NCBI GenBank assembly: GCA_040954595.2
Contig: CM082584.2
Span: 9,114,001-9,178,000 of the forward strand
Source of the DNA: Balanoglossus misakiensis
Lineage: Eukaryota; Hemichordata
Direction: 5' to 3'
DNA length: 64,000 nucleotides
Part shown: one piece after another, positions 16,401 to 31,400 of the stretch
Position numbering within the stretch: the stretch's first letter is position 1
Layout: every line of letters starts with the position of its first letter
The notes under the pieces: model-generated
Database searches by the model: none
What the model was told of the DNA's origin: nothing
What the model saw: the letters and a program-made list of their open reading frames with translations, nothing else
Translations under genes and position numbers: made by a program

Positions 16401-19400
16401 CTTCCCGGAATTTCAAAATTTCTTCGATTTTTGATAAAAACCATGGGTTATAGCTCATGAAAATCATCCAGAAATGACAATTTTTCGACTTCCCGGAATT
16501 TCAAAATTTCTTCGATTTTTGATAAAAACCATGGGTTATAGCTCAGGAAAATCATCCAGAAATGACAATTTTTCGACTTCCGGAATTTCAAAATTTCTTC
16601 GATTTTTGATAAAAACCATGGGTTATAGCTCATGAAAATCATCCAGAAATGACAATTTTTCGACTTCCCGGAATTTCAAAATTTCTTCGATTTTTGATAA
16701 AAACCATGGGTTATAGCTCAGGAAAATCATCCAGAAATGACAATTTTTCGACTTCCCGGAATTTCAAAATTTCTTCGATTTTTGATAAAAACCATGGGTT
16801 ATAGCTCATGAAAATCATCCAGAAATGACAATTTTTCGACTTCCCGGAATTTCAAAATTTCTTCGATTTTTGATAAAAACCATGGGTTATAGCTCAGAAA
16901 ATCATCCAGAAATGACAATTTTTCGACTTCCCGGAATTTCAAAATTTCTTCGATTTTTGATAAAAACCATGGGTTATAGCTCATGAAAATCATCCAGAAA
17001 TGACAATTTTCGACTTCCCGGAATTTCAAAATTTCTTCGATTTTTGATAAAAACCATGGGTTATAGCTCATGAAAATCATCCAGAAATGACAATTTTTCG
17101 ACTTCCCGGAATTTCAAAATTTCTTCGATTTTTGATAAAAACCATGGGTTATAGCTCATGAAAATCATCCAGAAATGACAATTTTTCGACTTCCCGGAAT
17201 TTCAAAATTTCTTCGATTTTTGATAAAAACCATGGGTTATAGCTCAGGAAAATCATCCAGAAATGACAATTTTTCGACTTCCCGGAATTTCAAAATTTCT
17301 TCGATTTTTGATAAAAACCATGGGTTATAGCTCATGAAAATCATCCAGAAATGACAATTTTTCGACTTCCCGGAATTTCAAAATTTCTTCGATTTTTGAT
17401 AAAAACCATGGGTTATAGCTCAGGAAAATCATCCAGAAATGACAATTTTTCGACTTCCCGGAATTTCAAAATTTCTTCGATTTTTGATAAAAACCATGGG
17501 TTATAGCTCAGGAAAATCATCCAGAAATGACAATTTTTCGACTTCCCGGAATTTCAAAATTTCTTCGATTTTTGATAAAAACCATGGGTTATAGCTCAGG
17601 AAAATCATCCAGAAATGACAATTTTTCGACTTCCCGGAATTTCAAAATTTCTTCGATTTTTGATAAAAACCATGGGTTATAGCTCAGGAAAATCATCCAG
17701 AAATGACAATTTTTCGACTTCCCGGAATTTCAAAATTTCTTCGATTTTTGATAAAAACCATGGGTTATAGCTCAGGAAAATCATCCAGAAATGACAATTT
17801 TTCGACTTCCCGGAATTTCAAAATTTCTTCGATTTTTGATAAAAACCATGGGTTATAGCTCAGGAAAATCATCCAGAAATGACAATTTTTCGACTTCCCG
17901 GAATTTCAAAATTTCTTCGATTTTTGATAAAAACCATGGGTTATAGCTCAGGAAAATCATCCAGAAATGACAATTTTTCGACTTCCCGGAATTTCAAAAT
18001 TTCTTCGATTTTTGATAAAAAACCATGGGTTATAGCTCAGGAAAATCATCCAGAAATGACAATTTTTCGACTTCCCGGAATTTCAAATTTCTTCGATTTT
18101 TGATAAAAACCATGGGTTATAGCTCAGGAAAATCATCCAGAAATGACAATTTTTCGACTTCCCGGAATTTCAAAATTTCTTCGATTTTTGATAAAAACCA
18201 TGGGTTATAGCTCAGGAAAATCATCCAGAAATGACAATTTTTCGACTTCCCGGAATTTCAAAATTTCTTCGATTTTTGATAAAAACCAATGGGTTATAGC
18301 TCAGGGAAAATCATCCAGAAATGACAATTTTTCGACTCCGAAAACCATTGGGTTATAGCTCAGGAAAATCATCCAGAAATGACAATTTTTCGACTTCCGG
18401 AATTTCAAAATTTCTTCGATTTTTGATAAAAACCATGGGTTATAGCTCAGGAAAATCATCCAGAAATGACAATTTTTCGACTTCCCGGAATTTCAAAATT
18501 TCTTCGATTTTTGATAAAAACCATGGGTTATAGCTCAGGAAAATCATCCAGAAATGACAATTTTTCGACTTCCCGGAATTTCAAAATTTCTTCGATTTTT
18601 GATAAAAACCTAAAAACCATGGGTTATAGCTCAGGAAAATCATCCAGAAATGACAATTTTTCGACTTCCCGGAATTTCAAAATTTCTTCGATTTTTGATA
18701 AAAAAATGGGTTTAGCGCAGGAAAATCATCCAGAAATGACAATTTTTCGACTTCCCGGAATTTCAAAATATCTTAGATTTTTGATAAAAACCATGGGTTA
18801 TAGCTCAGGAAATCATCCAGAAATGACAATTTTCGGCTTCCCGGAATTTCAAAATTTCTTCGTTTGATAAAAACCATGGGTTATAGCTCAGGAAAATCAT
18901 CCAGAAATGGACAATTTTTCGACTTCCCGGAATTCAAAATTTCTTCGATTTTTGATAAAANNNNNNNNNNNNNNNNNNNNNNNNNNNNNNNNNNNNNNNN
19001 NNNNNNNNNNNNNNNNNNNNNNNNNNNNNNNNNNNNNNNNNNNNNNNNNNNNNNNNNNNNCATCCAGAAATGACATTTTTCGACTTCCGGAATTTCAAAA
19101 TTTCTTCGATTTTTGATAAAAACCATGGGTTATAGCTCAGAGAGATTAACATCTGATGACAATATTTTCGACTTCCCGGAATTTCAAAATTTCTTCGATT
19201 TTTGATAAAAACCATGGGTTATAGCTCATGAAAATCATCCAGAAATGACAATTTTTCGACTTCCCGGAATTTCAAAATTTCTTCGATTTTTTGATAAAAA
19301 CCATGGGTTATAGCTCATGAAAATCATCCAGAAATGACATTTTTCGACTTCCCGGAATTTCAAAATTTCTTCGATTTTTGATAAAAACCATGGGTTATAG

Positions 19401-22400
19401 CTCATGAAAATCATCCAGAAATGACAATTTTTCGACTTCCCGGAATTTCAAAATTTCTTCGATTTTTGATAAAAACCATGGGTTATAGCTCATGAAAATC
19501 ATCCAGAAATGACAATTTTTCGACTTCCCGGAATTTCAAAATTTCTTCGATTTTTGATAAAAACCATGGGTTATAGCTCATGAAAATCATCCAGAAATGA
19601 CAATTTTTCGACTTCCCGGAATTTCAAAATTTCTTCGATTTTTGATAAAAACCATGGGTTATAGCTCATGAAAATCATCCAGAAATGACAATTTTTCGAC
19701 TTCCCGGAATTTCAAAATTTCTTCGATTTTTGATAAAAACCATGGGTTATAGCTCATGAAAATCATCCAGAAATGACAATTTTTCGACTTCCCGGAATTT
19801 CAAAATTTCTTCGATTTTTGATAAAAACCATGGGTTATAGCTCATGAAAATCATCCAGAAATGACAATTTTTCGACTTCCCGGAATTTCAAAATTTCTTC
19901 GATTTTTGATAAAAACCATGGGTTATAGCTCAGGAAAATCATCCAGAAATGACAATTTTTCGACTTCCCGGAATTTCAAAATTTCTTCGATTTTTGATAA
20001 AAACCATGGGTTATAGCTCATGAAAATCATCCAGAAATGACAATTTTTCGACTTCCCGGAATTTCAAAATTTCTTCGATTTTTGATAAAAACCATGGGTT
20101 ATAGCTCAGGAAAATCATCCAGAAATGACAATTTTTCGACTTCCCGGAATTTCAAAATTTCTTCGATTTTTGATAAAAACCATGGGTTATAGCTCAGGAA
20201 AATCATCCAGAAATGACAATTTTTCGACTTCCCGGAATTTCAAAATTTCTTCGATTTTTGATAAAAACCATGGGTTATAGCTCAGGAAAATCATCCAGAA
20301 ATGACAATTTTTCGACTTCCCGGAATTTCAAAATTTCTTCGATTTTTGATAAAAACCATGGGTTATAGCTCAGGAAAATCATCCAGAAATGACAATTTTT
20401 CGACTTCCCGGAATTTCAAAATTTCTTCGATTTTTGATAAAAACCATGGGTTATAGCTCAGGAAAATCATCCAGAAATGACAATTTTTCGACTTCCCGGA
20501 ATTTCAAAATTTCTTCGATTTTTGATAAAAACCATGGGTTATAGCTCATGAAAATCATCCAGAAATGACAATTTTTCGACTTCCCGGAATTTCAAAATTT
20601 CTTCGATTTTTGATAAAAACCATGGGTTATAGCTCATGAAAATCATCCAGAAATGACAATTTTTCGACTTCCCGGAATTTCAAAATTTCTTCGATTTTTG
20701 ATAAAAACCATGGGTTATAGCTCAGGAAAATCATCCAGAAATGACAATTTTTCGACTTCCCGGAATTTCAAAATTTCTTCGATTTTTGATAAAAACCATG
20801 GGTTATAGCTCATGAAAATCATCCAGAAATGACAATTTTTCGACTTCCCGGAATTTCAAAATTTCTTCGATTTTTGATAAAAACCATGGGTTATAGCTCA
20901 TGAAAATCATCCAGAAATGACAATTTTTCGACTTCCCGGAATTTCAAAATTTCTTCGATTTTTGATAAAAACCATGGGTTATAGCTCATGAAAATCATCC
21001 AGAAATGACAATTTTTCGACTTCCCGGAATTTCAAAATTTCTTCGATTTTTGATAAAAACCATGGGTTATAGCTCATGAAAATCATCCAGAAATGACAAT
21101 TTTTCGACTTCCCGGAATTTCAAAATTTCTTCGATTTTTGATAAAAACCATGGGTTATAGCTCATGAAAATCATCCAGAAATGACAATTTTTCGACTTCC
21201 CGGAATTTCAAAATTTCTTCGATTTTTGATAAAAACCATGGGTTATAGCTCAGGAAAATCATCCAGAAATGACAATTTTTCGACTTCCCGGAATTTCAAA
21301 ATTTCTTCGATTTTTGATAAAAACCATGGGTTATAGCTCATGAAAATCATCCAGAAATGACAATTTTTCGACTTCCCGGAATTTCAAAATTTCTTCGATT
21401 TTTGATAAAAACCATGGGTTATAGCTCATGAAAATCATCCAGAAATGACAATTTTTCGACTTCCCGGAATTTCAAAATTTCTTCGATTTTTGATAAAAAC
21501 CATGGGTTATAGCTCAGGAAAATCATCCAGAAATGACAATTTTTCGACTTCCCGGAATTTCAAAATTTCTTCGATTTTTGATAAAAACCATGGGTTATAG
21601 CTCAGGAAAATCATCCAGAAATGACAATTTTTCGACTTCCCGGAATTTCAAAATTTCTTCGATTTTTGATAAAAACCATGGGTTATAGCTCAGGAAAATC
21701 ATCCAGAAATGACAATTTTTCGACTTCCCGGAATTTCAAAATTTCTTCGATTTTTGATAAAAACCATGGGTTATAGCTCAGGAAAATCATCCAGAAATGA
21801 CAATTTTTCGACTTCCCGGAATTTCAAAATTTCTTCGATTTTTGATAAAAACCATGGGTTATAGCTCAGGAAAATCATCCAGAAATGACAATTTTTCGAC
21901 TTCCCGGAATTTCAAAATTTCTTCGATTTTTGATAAAAACCATGGGTTATAGCTCAGGAAAATCATCCAGAAATGACAATTTTTCGACTTCCCGGAATTT
22001 CAAAATTTCTTCGATTTTTGATAAAAACCATGGGTTATAGCTCAGGAAAATCATCCAGAAATGACAATTTTTCGACTTCCCGGAATTTCAAAATTTCTTC
22101 GATTTTTGATAAAAACCATGGGTTATAGCTCAGGAAAATCATCCAGAAATGACAATTTTTCGACTTCCCGGAATTTCAAAATTTCTTCGATTTTTGATAA
22201 AAACCATGGGTTATAGCTCAGGAAAATCATCCAGAAATGACAATTTTTCGACTTCCCGGAATTTCAAAATTTCTTCGATTTTTGATAAAAACCATGGGTT
22301 ATAGCTCAGGAAAATCATCCAGAAATGACAATTTTTCGACTTCCCGGAATTTCAAAATTTCTTCGATTTTTGATAAAAACCATGGGTTATAGCTCAGGAA

Positions 22401-25400
22401 AATCATCCAGAAATGACAATTTTTCGACTTCCCGGAATTTCAAAATTTCTTCGATTTTTGATAAAAACCATGGGTTATAGCTCAGGAAAATCATCCAGAA
22501 ATGACAATTTTTCGACTTCCCGGAATTTCAAAATTTCTTCGATTTTTGATAAAAACCATGGGTTATAGCTCAGGAAAATCATCCAGAAATGACAATTTTT
22601 CGACTTCCCGGAATTTCAAAATTTCTTCGATTTTTGATAAAAACCATGGGTTATAGCTCAGGAAAATCATCCAGAAATGACAATTTTTCGACTTCCCGGA
22701 ATTTCAAAATTTCTTCGATTTTTGATAAAAACCATGGGTTATAGCTCAGGAAAATCATCCAGAAATGACAATTTTTCGACTTCCCGGAATTTCAAAATTT
22801 CTTCGATTTTTGATAAAAACCATGGGTTATAGCTCATGAAAATCATCCAGAAATGACAATTTTTCGACTTCCCGGAATTTCAAAATTTCTTCGATTTTTG
22901 ATAAAAACCATGGGTTATAGCTCAGGAAAATCATCCAGAAATGACAATTTTTCGACTTCCCGGAATTTCAAAATTTCTTCGATTTTTGATAAAAACCATG
23001 GGTTATAGCTCATGAAAATCATCCAGAAATGACAATTTTTCGACTTCCCGGAATTTCAAAATTTCTTCGATTTTTGATAAAAACCATGGGTTATAGCTCA
23101 GGAAAATCATCCAGAAATGACAATTTTTCGACTTCCCGGAATTTCAAAATTTCTTCGATTTTTGATAAAAACCATGGGTTATAGCTCAGGAAAATCATCC
23201 AGAAATGACAATTTTTCGACTTCCCGGAATTTCAAAATTTCTTCGATTTTTGATAAAAACCATGGGTTATAGCTCAGGAAAATCATCCAGAAATGACAAT
23301 TTTTCGACTTCCCGGAATTTCAAAATTTCTTCGATTTTTGATAAAAACCATGGGTTATAGCTCAGGAAAATCATCCAGAAATGACAATTTTTCGACTTCC
23401 CGGAATTTCAAAATTTCTTCGATTTTTGATAAAAACCATGGGTTATAGCTCAGGAAAATCATCCAGAAATGACAATTTTTCGACTTCCCGGAATTTCAAA
23501 ATTTCTTCGATTTTTGATAAAAACCATGGGTTATAGCTCAGGAAAATCATCCAGAAATGACAATTTTTCGACTTCCCGGAATTTCAAAATTTCTTCGATT
23601 TTTGATAAAAACCATGGGTTATAGCTCAGGAAAATCATCCAGAAATGACAATTTTTCGACTTCCCGGAATTTCAAAATTTCTTCGATTTTTGATAAAAAC
23701 CATGGGTTATAGCTCATGAAAATCATCCAGAAATGACAATTTTTCGACTTCCCGGAATTTCAAAATTTCTTCGATTTTTGATAAAAACCATGGGTTATAG
23801 CTCATGAAAATCATCCAGAAATGACAATTTTTCGACTTCCCGGAATTTCAAAATTTCTTCGATTTTTGATAAAAACCATGGGTTATAGCTCATGAAAATC
23901 ATCCAGAAATGACAATTTTTCGACTTCCCGGAATTTCAAAATTTCTTCGATTTTTGATAAAAACCATGGGTTATAGCTCATGAAAATCATCCAGAAATGA
24001 CAATTTTTCGACTTCCCGGAATTTCAAAATTTCTTCGATTTTTGATAAAAACCATGGGTTATAGCTCATGAAAATCATCCAGAAATGACAATTTTTCGAC
24101 TTCCCGGAATTTCAAAATTTCTTCGATTTTTGATAAAAACCATGGGTTATAGCTCAGGAAAATCATCCAGAAATGACAATTTTTCGACTTCCCGGAATTT
24201 CAAAATTTCTTCGATTTTTGATAAAAACCATGGGTTATAGCTCAGGAAAATCATCCAGAAATGACAATTTTTCGACTTCCCGGAATTTCAAAATTTCTTC
24301 GATTTTTGATAAAAACCATGGGTTATAGCTCAGGAAAATCATCCAGAAATGACAATTTTTCGACTTCCCGGAATTTCAAAATTTCTTCGATTTTTGATAA
24401 AAACCATGGGTTATAGCTCATGAAAATCATCCAGAAATGACAATTTTTCGACTTCCCGGAATTTCAAAATTTCTTCGATTTTTGATAAAAACCATGGGTT
24501 ATAGCTCAGGAAAATCATCCAGAAATGACAATTTTTCGACTTCCCGGAATTTCAAAATTTCTTCGATTTTTGATAAAAACCATGGGTTATAGCTCAGGAA
24601 AATCATCCAGAAATGACAATTTTTCGACTTCCCGGAATTTCAAAATTTCTTCGATTTTTGATAAAAACCATGGGTTATAGCTCATGAAAATCATCCAGAA
24701 ATGACAATTTTTCGACTTCCCGGAATTTCAAAATTTCTTCGATTTTTGATAAAAACCATGGGTTATAGCTCATGAAAATCATCCAGAAATGACAATTTTT
24801 CGACTTCCCGGAATTTCAAAATTTCTTCGATTTTTGATAAAAACCATGGGTTATAGCTCATGAAAATCATCCAGAAATGACAATTTTTCGACTTCCCGGA
24901 ATTTCAAAATTTCTTCGATTTTTGATAAAAACCATGGGTTATAGCTCATGAAAATCATCCAGAAATGACAATTTTTCGACTTCCCGGAATTTCAAAATTT
25001 CTTCGATTTTTGATAAAAACCATGGGTTATAGCTCATGAAATCATCCAGAAATGACAATTTTTCGACTTCCCGGAATTTCAAAATTTCTTCGATTTTTGA
25101 TAAAAACCATGGGTTATAGCTCATGAAAATCATCCAGAAATGACAATTTTTCGACTTCCCGGAATTTCAAAATTTCTTCGATTTTTGATAAAAACCATGG
25201 GTTATAGCTCAGGAAAATCATCCAGAAATGACAATTTTTCGACTTCCCGGAATTTCAAAATTTCTTCGATTTTTGATAAAAACCATGGGTTATAGCTCAG
25301 GAAAATCATCCAGAAATGACAATTTTTCGACTTCCCGGAATTTCAAAATTTCTTCGATTTTTGATAAAAACCATGGGTTATAGCTCATGAAAATCATCCA

Positions 25401-28400
25401 GAAATGACAATTTTTCGACTTCCCGGAATTTCAAAATTTCTTCGATTTTTGATAAAAACCATGGGTTATAGCTCATGAAAATCATCCAGAAATGACAATT
25501 TTTCGACTTCCCGGAATTTCAAAATTTCTTCGATTTTTGATAAAAACCATGGGTTATAGCTCAGGAAAATCATCCAGAAATGACAATTTTTCGACTTCCC
25601 GGAATTTCAAAATTTCTTCGATTTTTGATAAAAACCATGGGTTATAGCTCAGGAAAATCATCCAGAAATGACAATTTTTCGACTTCCCGGAATTTCAAAA
25701 TTTCTTCGATTTTTGATGAAAACCATGGGTTATAGCTCATGAAAATCATCCAGAAATGACAATTTTTCGACTTCCCGGAATTTCAAAATTTCTTCGATTT
25801 TTGATGAAAACCATGGGTTATAGCTCAGGAAAATCATCCAGAAATGACAATTTTTCGACTTCCCGGAATTTCAAAATTTCTTCGATTTTTGATAAAAACC
25901 ATGGGTTATAGCTCATGAAAATCATCCAGAAATGACAATTTTTCGACTTCCGGAATTTCAAAATTTCTTCGATTTTTGATAAAAACCATGGGTTATAGCT
26001 CATGAAAATCATCCAGAAATGACAATTTTTCGACTTCCCGGAATTTCAAAATTTCTTCGATTTTTGATAAAAACCATGGGTTATAGCTCATGAAAATCAT
26101 CCAGAAATGACAATTTTTCGACTTCCCGGAATTTCAAAATTTCTTCGATTTTTGATAAAAACCATGGGTTATAGCTCATGAAAATCATCCAGAAATGACA
26201 ATTTTTCGACTTCCCGGAATTTCAAAATTTCTTCGATTTTTGATAAAAACCATGGGTTATAGCTCAGGAAAATCATCCAGAAATGACAATTTTTCGACTT
26301 CCCGGAATTTCAAAATTTCTTCGATTTTTGATAAAAACCATGGGTTATAGCTCATGAAAATCATCCAGAAATGACAATTTTTCGACTTCCCGGAATTTCA
26401 AAATTTCTTCGATTTTTGATAAAAACCATGGGTTATAGCTCATGAAAATCATCCAGAAATGACAATTTTTCGACTTCCCTGAATTTCAAAATTTCTTCGA
26501 TTTTTGATAAAAACCATGGGTTATAGCTCAGGAAAATCATCCAGAAATGACAATTTTTCGACTTCCCGGAATTTCAAAATTTCTTCGATTTTTGATAAAA
26601 ACCATGGGTTATAGCTCAGGAAAATCATCCAGAAATGACAATTTTTCGACTTCCCGGAATTTCAAAATTTCTTCGATTTTTGATAAAAACCATGGGTTAT
26701 AGCTCATGAAAATCATCCAGAAATGACAATTTTTCGACTTCCCGGAATTTCAAAATTTCTTCGATTTTTGATGAAAACCATGGGTTATAGCTCATGAAAA
26801 TCATCCAGAAATGACAATTTTTCGACTTCCCGGAATTTCAAAATTTCTTCGATTTTTGATAAAAACCATGGGTTATAGCTCATGAAAATCATCCAGAAAT
26901 GACAATTTTCGACTTCCCGGAATTTCAAAATTTCTTCGATTTTTGATAAAAACCATGGGTTATAGCTCATGAAAATCATCCAGAAATGACAATTTTTCGA
27001 CTTCCCGGAATTTCAAAATTTCTTCGATTTTTGATAAAAACCATGGGTTATAGCTCATGAAAATCATCCAGAAATGACAATTTTTCGACTTCCCGGAATT
27101 TCAAAATTTCTTCGATTTTTGATAAAAACCATGGGTTATAGCTCATGAAAATCATCCAGAAATGACAATTTTTCGACTTCCCGGAATTTCAAAATTTCTT
27201 CGATTTTTGATAAAAACCATGGGTTATAGCTCAGGAAAATCATCCAGAAATGACAATTTTTCGACTTCCCGGAATTTCAAAATTTCTTCGATTTTTGATA
27301 AAAACCATGGGTTATAGCTCATGAAAATCATCCAGAAATGACAATTTTTCGACTTCCCGGAATTTCAAAATTTCTTCGATTTTTGATAAAAACCATGGGT
27401 TATAGCTCATGAAAATCATCCAGAAATGACAATTTTTCGACTTCCCGGAATTTCAAAATTTCTTCGATTTTTGATGAAAACCATGGGTTATAGCTCAGGA
27501 AAATCATCCAGAAATGACAATTTTTCGACTTCCCGGAATTTCAAAATTTCTTCGATTTTTGATAAAAACCATGGGTTATAGCTCAGGAAAATCATCCAGA
27601 AATGACAATTTTTCGACTTCCGGAATTTCAAAATTTCTTCGATTTTTGATAAAAACCATGGGTTATAGCTCATGAAAATCATCCAGAAATGACAATTTTT
27701 CGACTTCCCGGAATTTCAAAATTTCTTCGATTTTTGATAAAAACCATGGGTTATAGCTCATGAAAATCATCCAGAAATGACAATTTTTCGACTTCCCGGA
27801 ATTTCAAAATTTCTTCGATTTTTGATAAAAACCATGGGTTATAGCTCAGGAAAATCATCCAGAAATGACAATTTTTCGACTTCCCGGAATTTCAAAATTT
27901 CTTCGATTTTTGATAAAAACCATGGGTTATAGCTCAGGAAAATCATCCAGAAATGACAATTTTTCGACTTCCCGGAATTTCAAAATTTCTTCGATTTTTG
28001 ATAAAAACCATGGGTTATAGCTCATGAAAATCATCCAGAAATGACAATTTTTCGACTTCCCGGAATTTCAAAATTTCTTCGATTTTTGATAAAAACCATG
28101 GGTTATAGCTCATGAAAATCATCCAGAAATGACAATTTTTCGACTTCCCGGAATTTCAAAATTTCTTCGATTTTTGATAAAAACCATGGGTTATAGCTCA
28201 TGAAAATCATCCAGAAATGACAATTTTTCGACTTCCCGGAATTTCAAAATTTCTTCGATTTTTGATAAAAACCATGGGTTATAGCTCATGAAAATCATCC
28301 AGAAATGACAATTTTTCGACTTCCCGGAATTTCAAAATTTCTTCGATTTTTGATAAAAACCATGGGTTATAGCTCAGGAAAATCATCCAGAAATGACAAT

Positions 28401-31400
28401 TTTTCGACTTCCCGGAATTTCAAAATTTCTTCGATTTTTGATAAAAACCATGGGTTATAGCTCAGGAAAATCATCCAGAAATGACAATTTTTCGACTTCC
28501 CGGAATTTCAAAATTTCTTCGATTTTTGATAAAAACCATGGGTTATAGCTCAGGAAAATCATCCAGAAATGACAATTTTTCGACTTCCCTGAATTTCAAA
28601 ATTTCTTCGATTTTTGATAAAAACCATGGGTTATAGCTCAGGAAAATCATCCAGAAATGACAATTTTTCGACTTCCCGGAATTTCAAAATTTCTTCGATT
28701 TTTGATAAAAACCATGGGTTATAGCTCAGGAAAATCATCCAGAAATGACAATTTTTCGACTTCCCGGAATTTCAAAATTTCTTCGATTTTTGATAAAAAC
28801 CATGGGTTATAGCTCATGAAAATCATCCAGAAATGACAATTTTTCGACTTCCCGGAATTTCAAAATTTCTTCGATTTTTGATGAAAACCATGGGTTATAG
28901 CTCAGGAAAATCATCCAGAAATGACAATTTTTCGACTTCCCGGAATTTCAAAATTTCTTCGATTTTTGATAAAAACCATGGGTTATAGCTCATGAAAATC
29001 ATCCAGAAATGACAATTTTTCGACTTCCCGGAATTTCAAAATTTCTTCGATTTTTGATAAAAACCATGGGTTATAGCTCATGAAAATCATCCAGAAATGA
29101 CAATTTTTCGACTTCCCGGAATTTCAAAATTTCTTCGATTTTTGATAAAAACCATGGGTTATAGCTCATGAAAATCATCCAGAAATGACAATTTTTCGAC
29201 TTCCCGGAATTTCAAAATTTCTTCGATTTTTGATAAAAACCATGGGTTATAGCTCATGAAAATCATCCAGAAATGACAATTTTTCGACTTCCCGGAATTT
29301 CAATATTTCTTCGATTTTTGATAAAAACCATGGGTTATAGCTCATGAAAATCATCCAGAAATGACAATTTTTCGACTTCCCGGAATTTCAAAATTTCTTC
29401 GATTTTTGATAAAAACCATGGGTTATAGCTCAGGAAAATCATCCAGAAATGACAATTTTTCGACTTCCCGGAATTTCAAAATTTCTTCGATTTTTGATAA
29501 AAACCATGGGTTATAGCTCAGGAAAATCATCCAGAAATGACAATTTTTCGACTTCCCGGAATTTCAAAATTTCTTCGATTTTTGATAAAAACAATGGGTT
29601 ATAGCTCAGGAAAATCATCCAGACATGACAATTTTTCGACTTCCCGGAATTTCAAAATTTCTTCGATTTTTGATAAAAACCATGGGTTATAGCTCAGGAA
29701 AATCATCCAGACATGACAATTTTTCGACTTCCCGGAATTTCAAAATTTCTTCGATTTTTGATAAAAACCATGGGTTATAGCTCAGGAAAATCATCCAGAA
29801 ATGACAATTTTTCGACTTCCCGGAATTTCAAAATTTCTTCGATTTTTGATAAAAAACCATGGGTTATAGCTCAGGAAAATCATCCAGAAATGACAATTTT
29901 TCGACTTCCCGGAATTTCAAAATTTCTTCGATTTTTGATAAAAAACCATGGGTTATAGCTCAGGAAAATCATCCAGAAATGACAATTTTTCGACTTCCCG
30001 GAATTTCAAAATTTCTTCGATTTTTGATAAAAACCATGGGTTATAGCTCAGGAAAATCATCCAGAAATGACAATTTTTCGACTTCCCGGAATTTCAAAAT
30101 TTCTTCGATTTTTGATAAAAACCATGGGTTATAGCTCAGGAAAATCATCCAGAAATGACAATTTTTCGACTTCCCGGAATTTCAAAATTTCTTCGATTTT
30201 TGATAAAAACCATGGGTTATAGCTCAGGAAAATCATCCAGAAATGACAATTTTTCGACTTCCCGGAATTTCAAAATTTCTTCGATTTTTGATAAAAACCA
30301 TGGGTTATAGCTCAGGAAAATCATCCAGAAATGACAATTTTTCGACTTCCCGGAATTTCAAAATTTCTTCGATTTTTGATAAAAACCATGGGTTATAGCT
30401 CAGGAAAATCATCCAGAAATGACAATTTTTCGACTTCCCGGAATTTCAAAATTTCTTCGATTTTTGATAAAAACCATGGGTTATAGCTCAGGAAAATCAT
30501 CCAGAAATGACAATTTTTCGACTTCCCGGAATTTCAAAATTTCTTCGATTTTTGATAAAAACCATGGGTTATAGCTCAGGAAAATCATCCAGAAATGACA
30601 ATTTTTCGACTTCCCGGAATTTCAAAATTTCTTCGATTTTTGATAAAAAACCATGGGTTATAGCTCAGGAAAATCATCCAGAAATGACAATTTTTCGACT
30701 TCCCGGAATTTCAAAATTTCTTCGATTTTTGATAAAAACCATGGGTTATAGCTCAGGAAAATCATCCAGAAATGACAATTTTTCGACTTCCCGGAATTTC
30801 AAAATTTCTTCGATTTTTGATAAAAACCATGGGTTATAGCTCAGGAAAATCATCCAGAAATGACAATTTTTCGACTTCCCGGAATTTCAAAATTTCTTCG
30901 ATTTTTGATAAAAACCATGGGTTATAGCTCAGGAAAATCATCCAGAAATGACAATTTTTCGACTTCCCGGAATTTCAAAATTTCTTCGATTTTTGATAAA
31001 AACCATGGGTTATAGCTCAGGAAAATCATCCAGAAATGACAATTTTTCGACTTCCCGGAATTTCAAAATTTCTTCGATTTTTGATAAAAACCATGGGTTA
31101 TAGCTCAGGAAAATCATCCAGAAATGACAATTTTTCGACTTCCCGGAATTTCAAAATTTCTTCGATTTTTGATAAAAACCATGGGTTATAGCTCAGGAAA
31201 ATCATCCAGAAATGACAATTTTTCGACTTCCCGGAATTTCAAAATTTCTTCGATTTTTGATAAAAACCATGGGTTATAGCTCAGGAAAATCATCCAGAAA
31301 TGACAATTTTTCGACTTCCCTGAATTTCAAAATTTCTTCGATTTTTGATAAAAACCATGGGTTATAGCTCAGGAAAATCATCCAGAAATGACAATTTTTC

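Noticed and set aside
16448-30839. Repeated short open frames such as MIFMSYNPWFLSKIEEIL on minus and MTIFRLPGISKFLRFL on plus
   Set aside because: They are translations of the 88-bp satellite. The period is not a multiple of three, and the frames open only where 1-bp indels shift them. No start context or gene structure supports coding.
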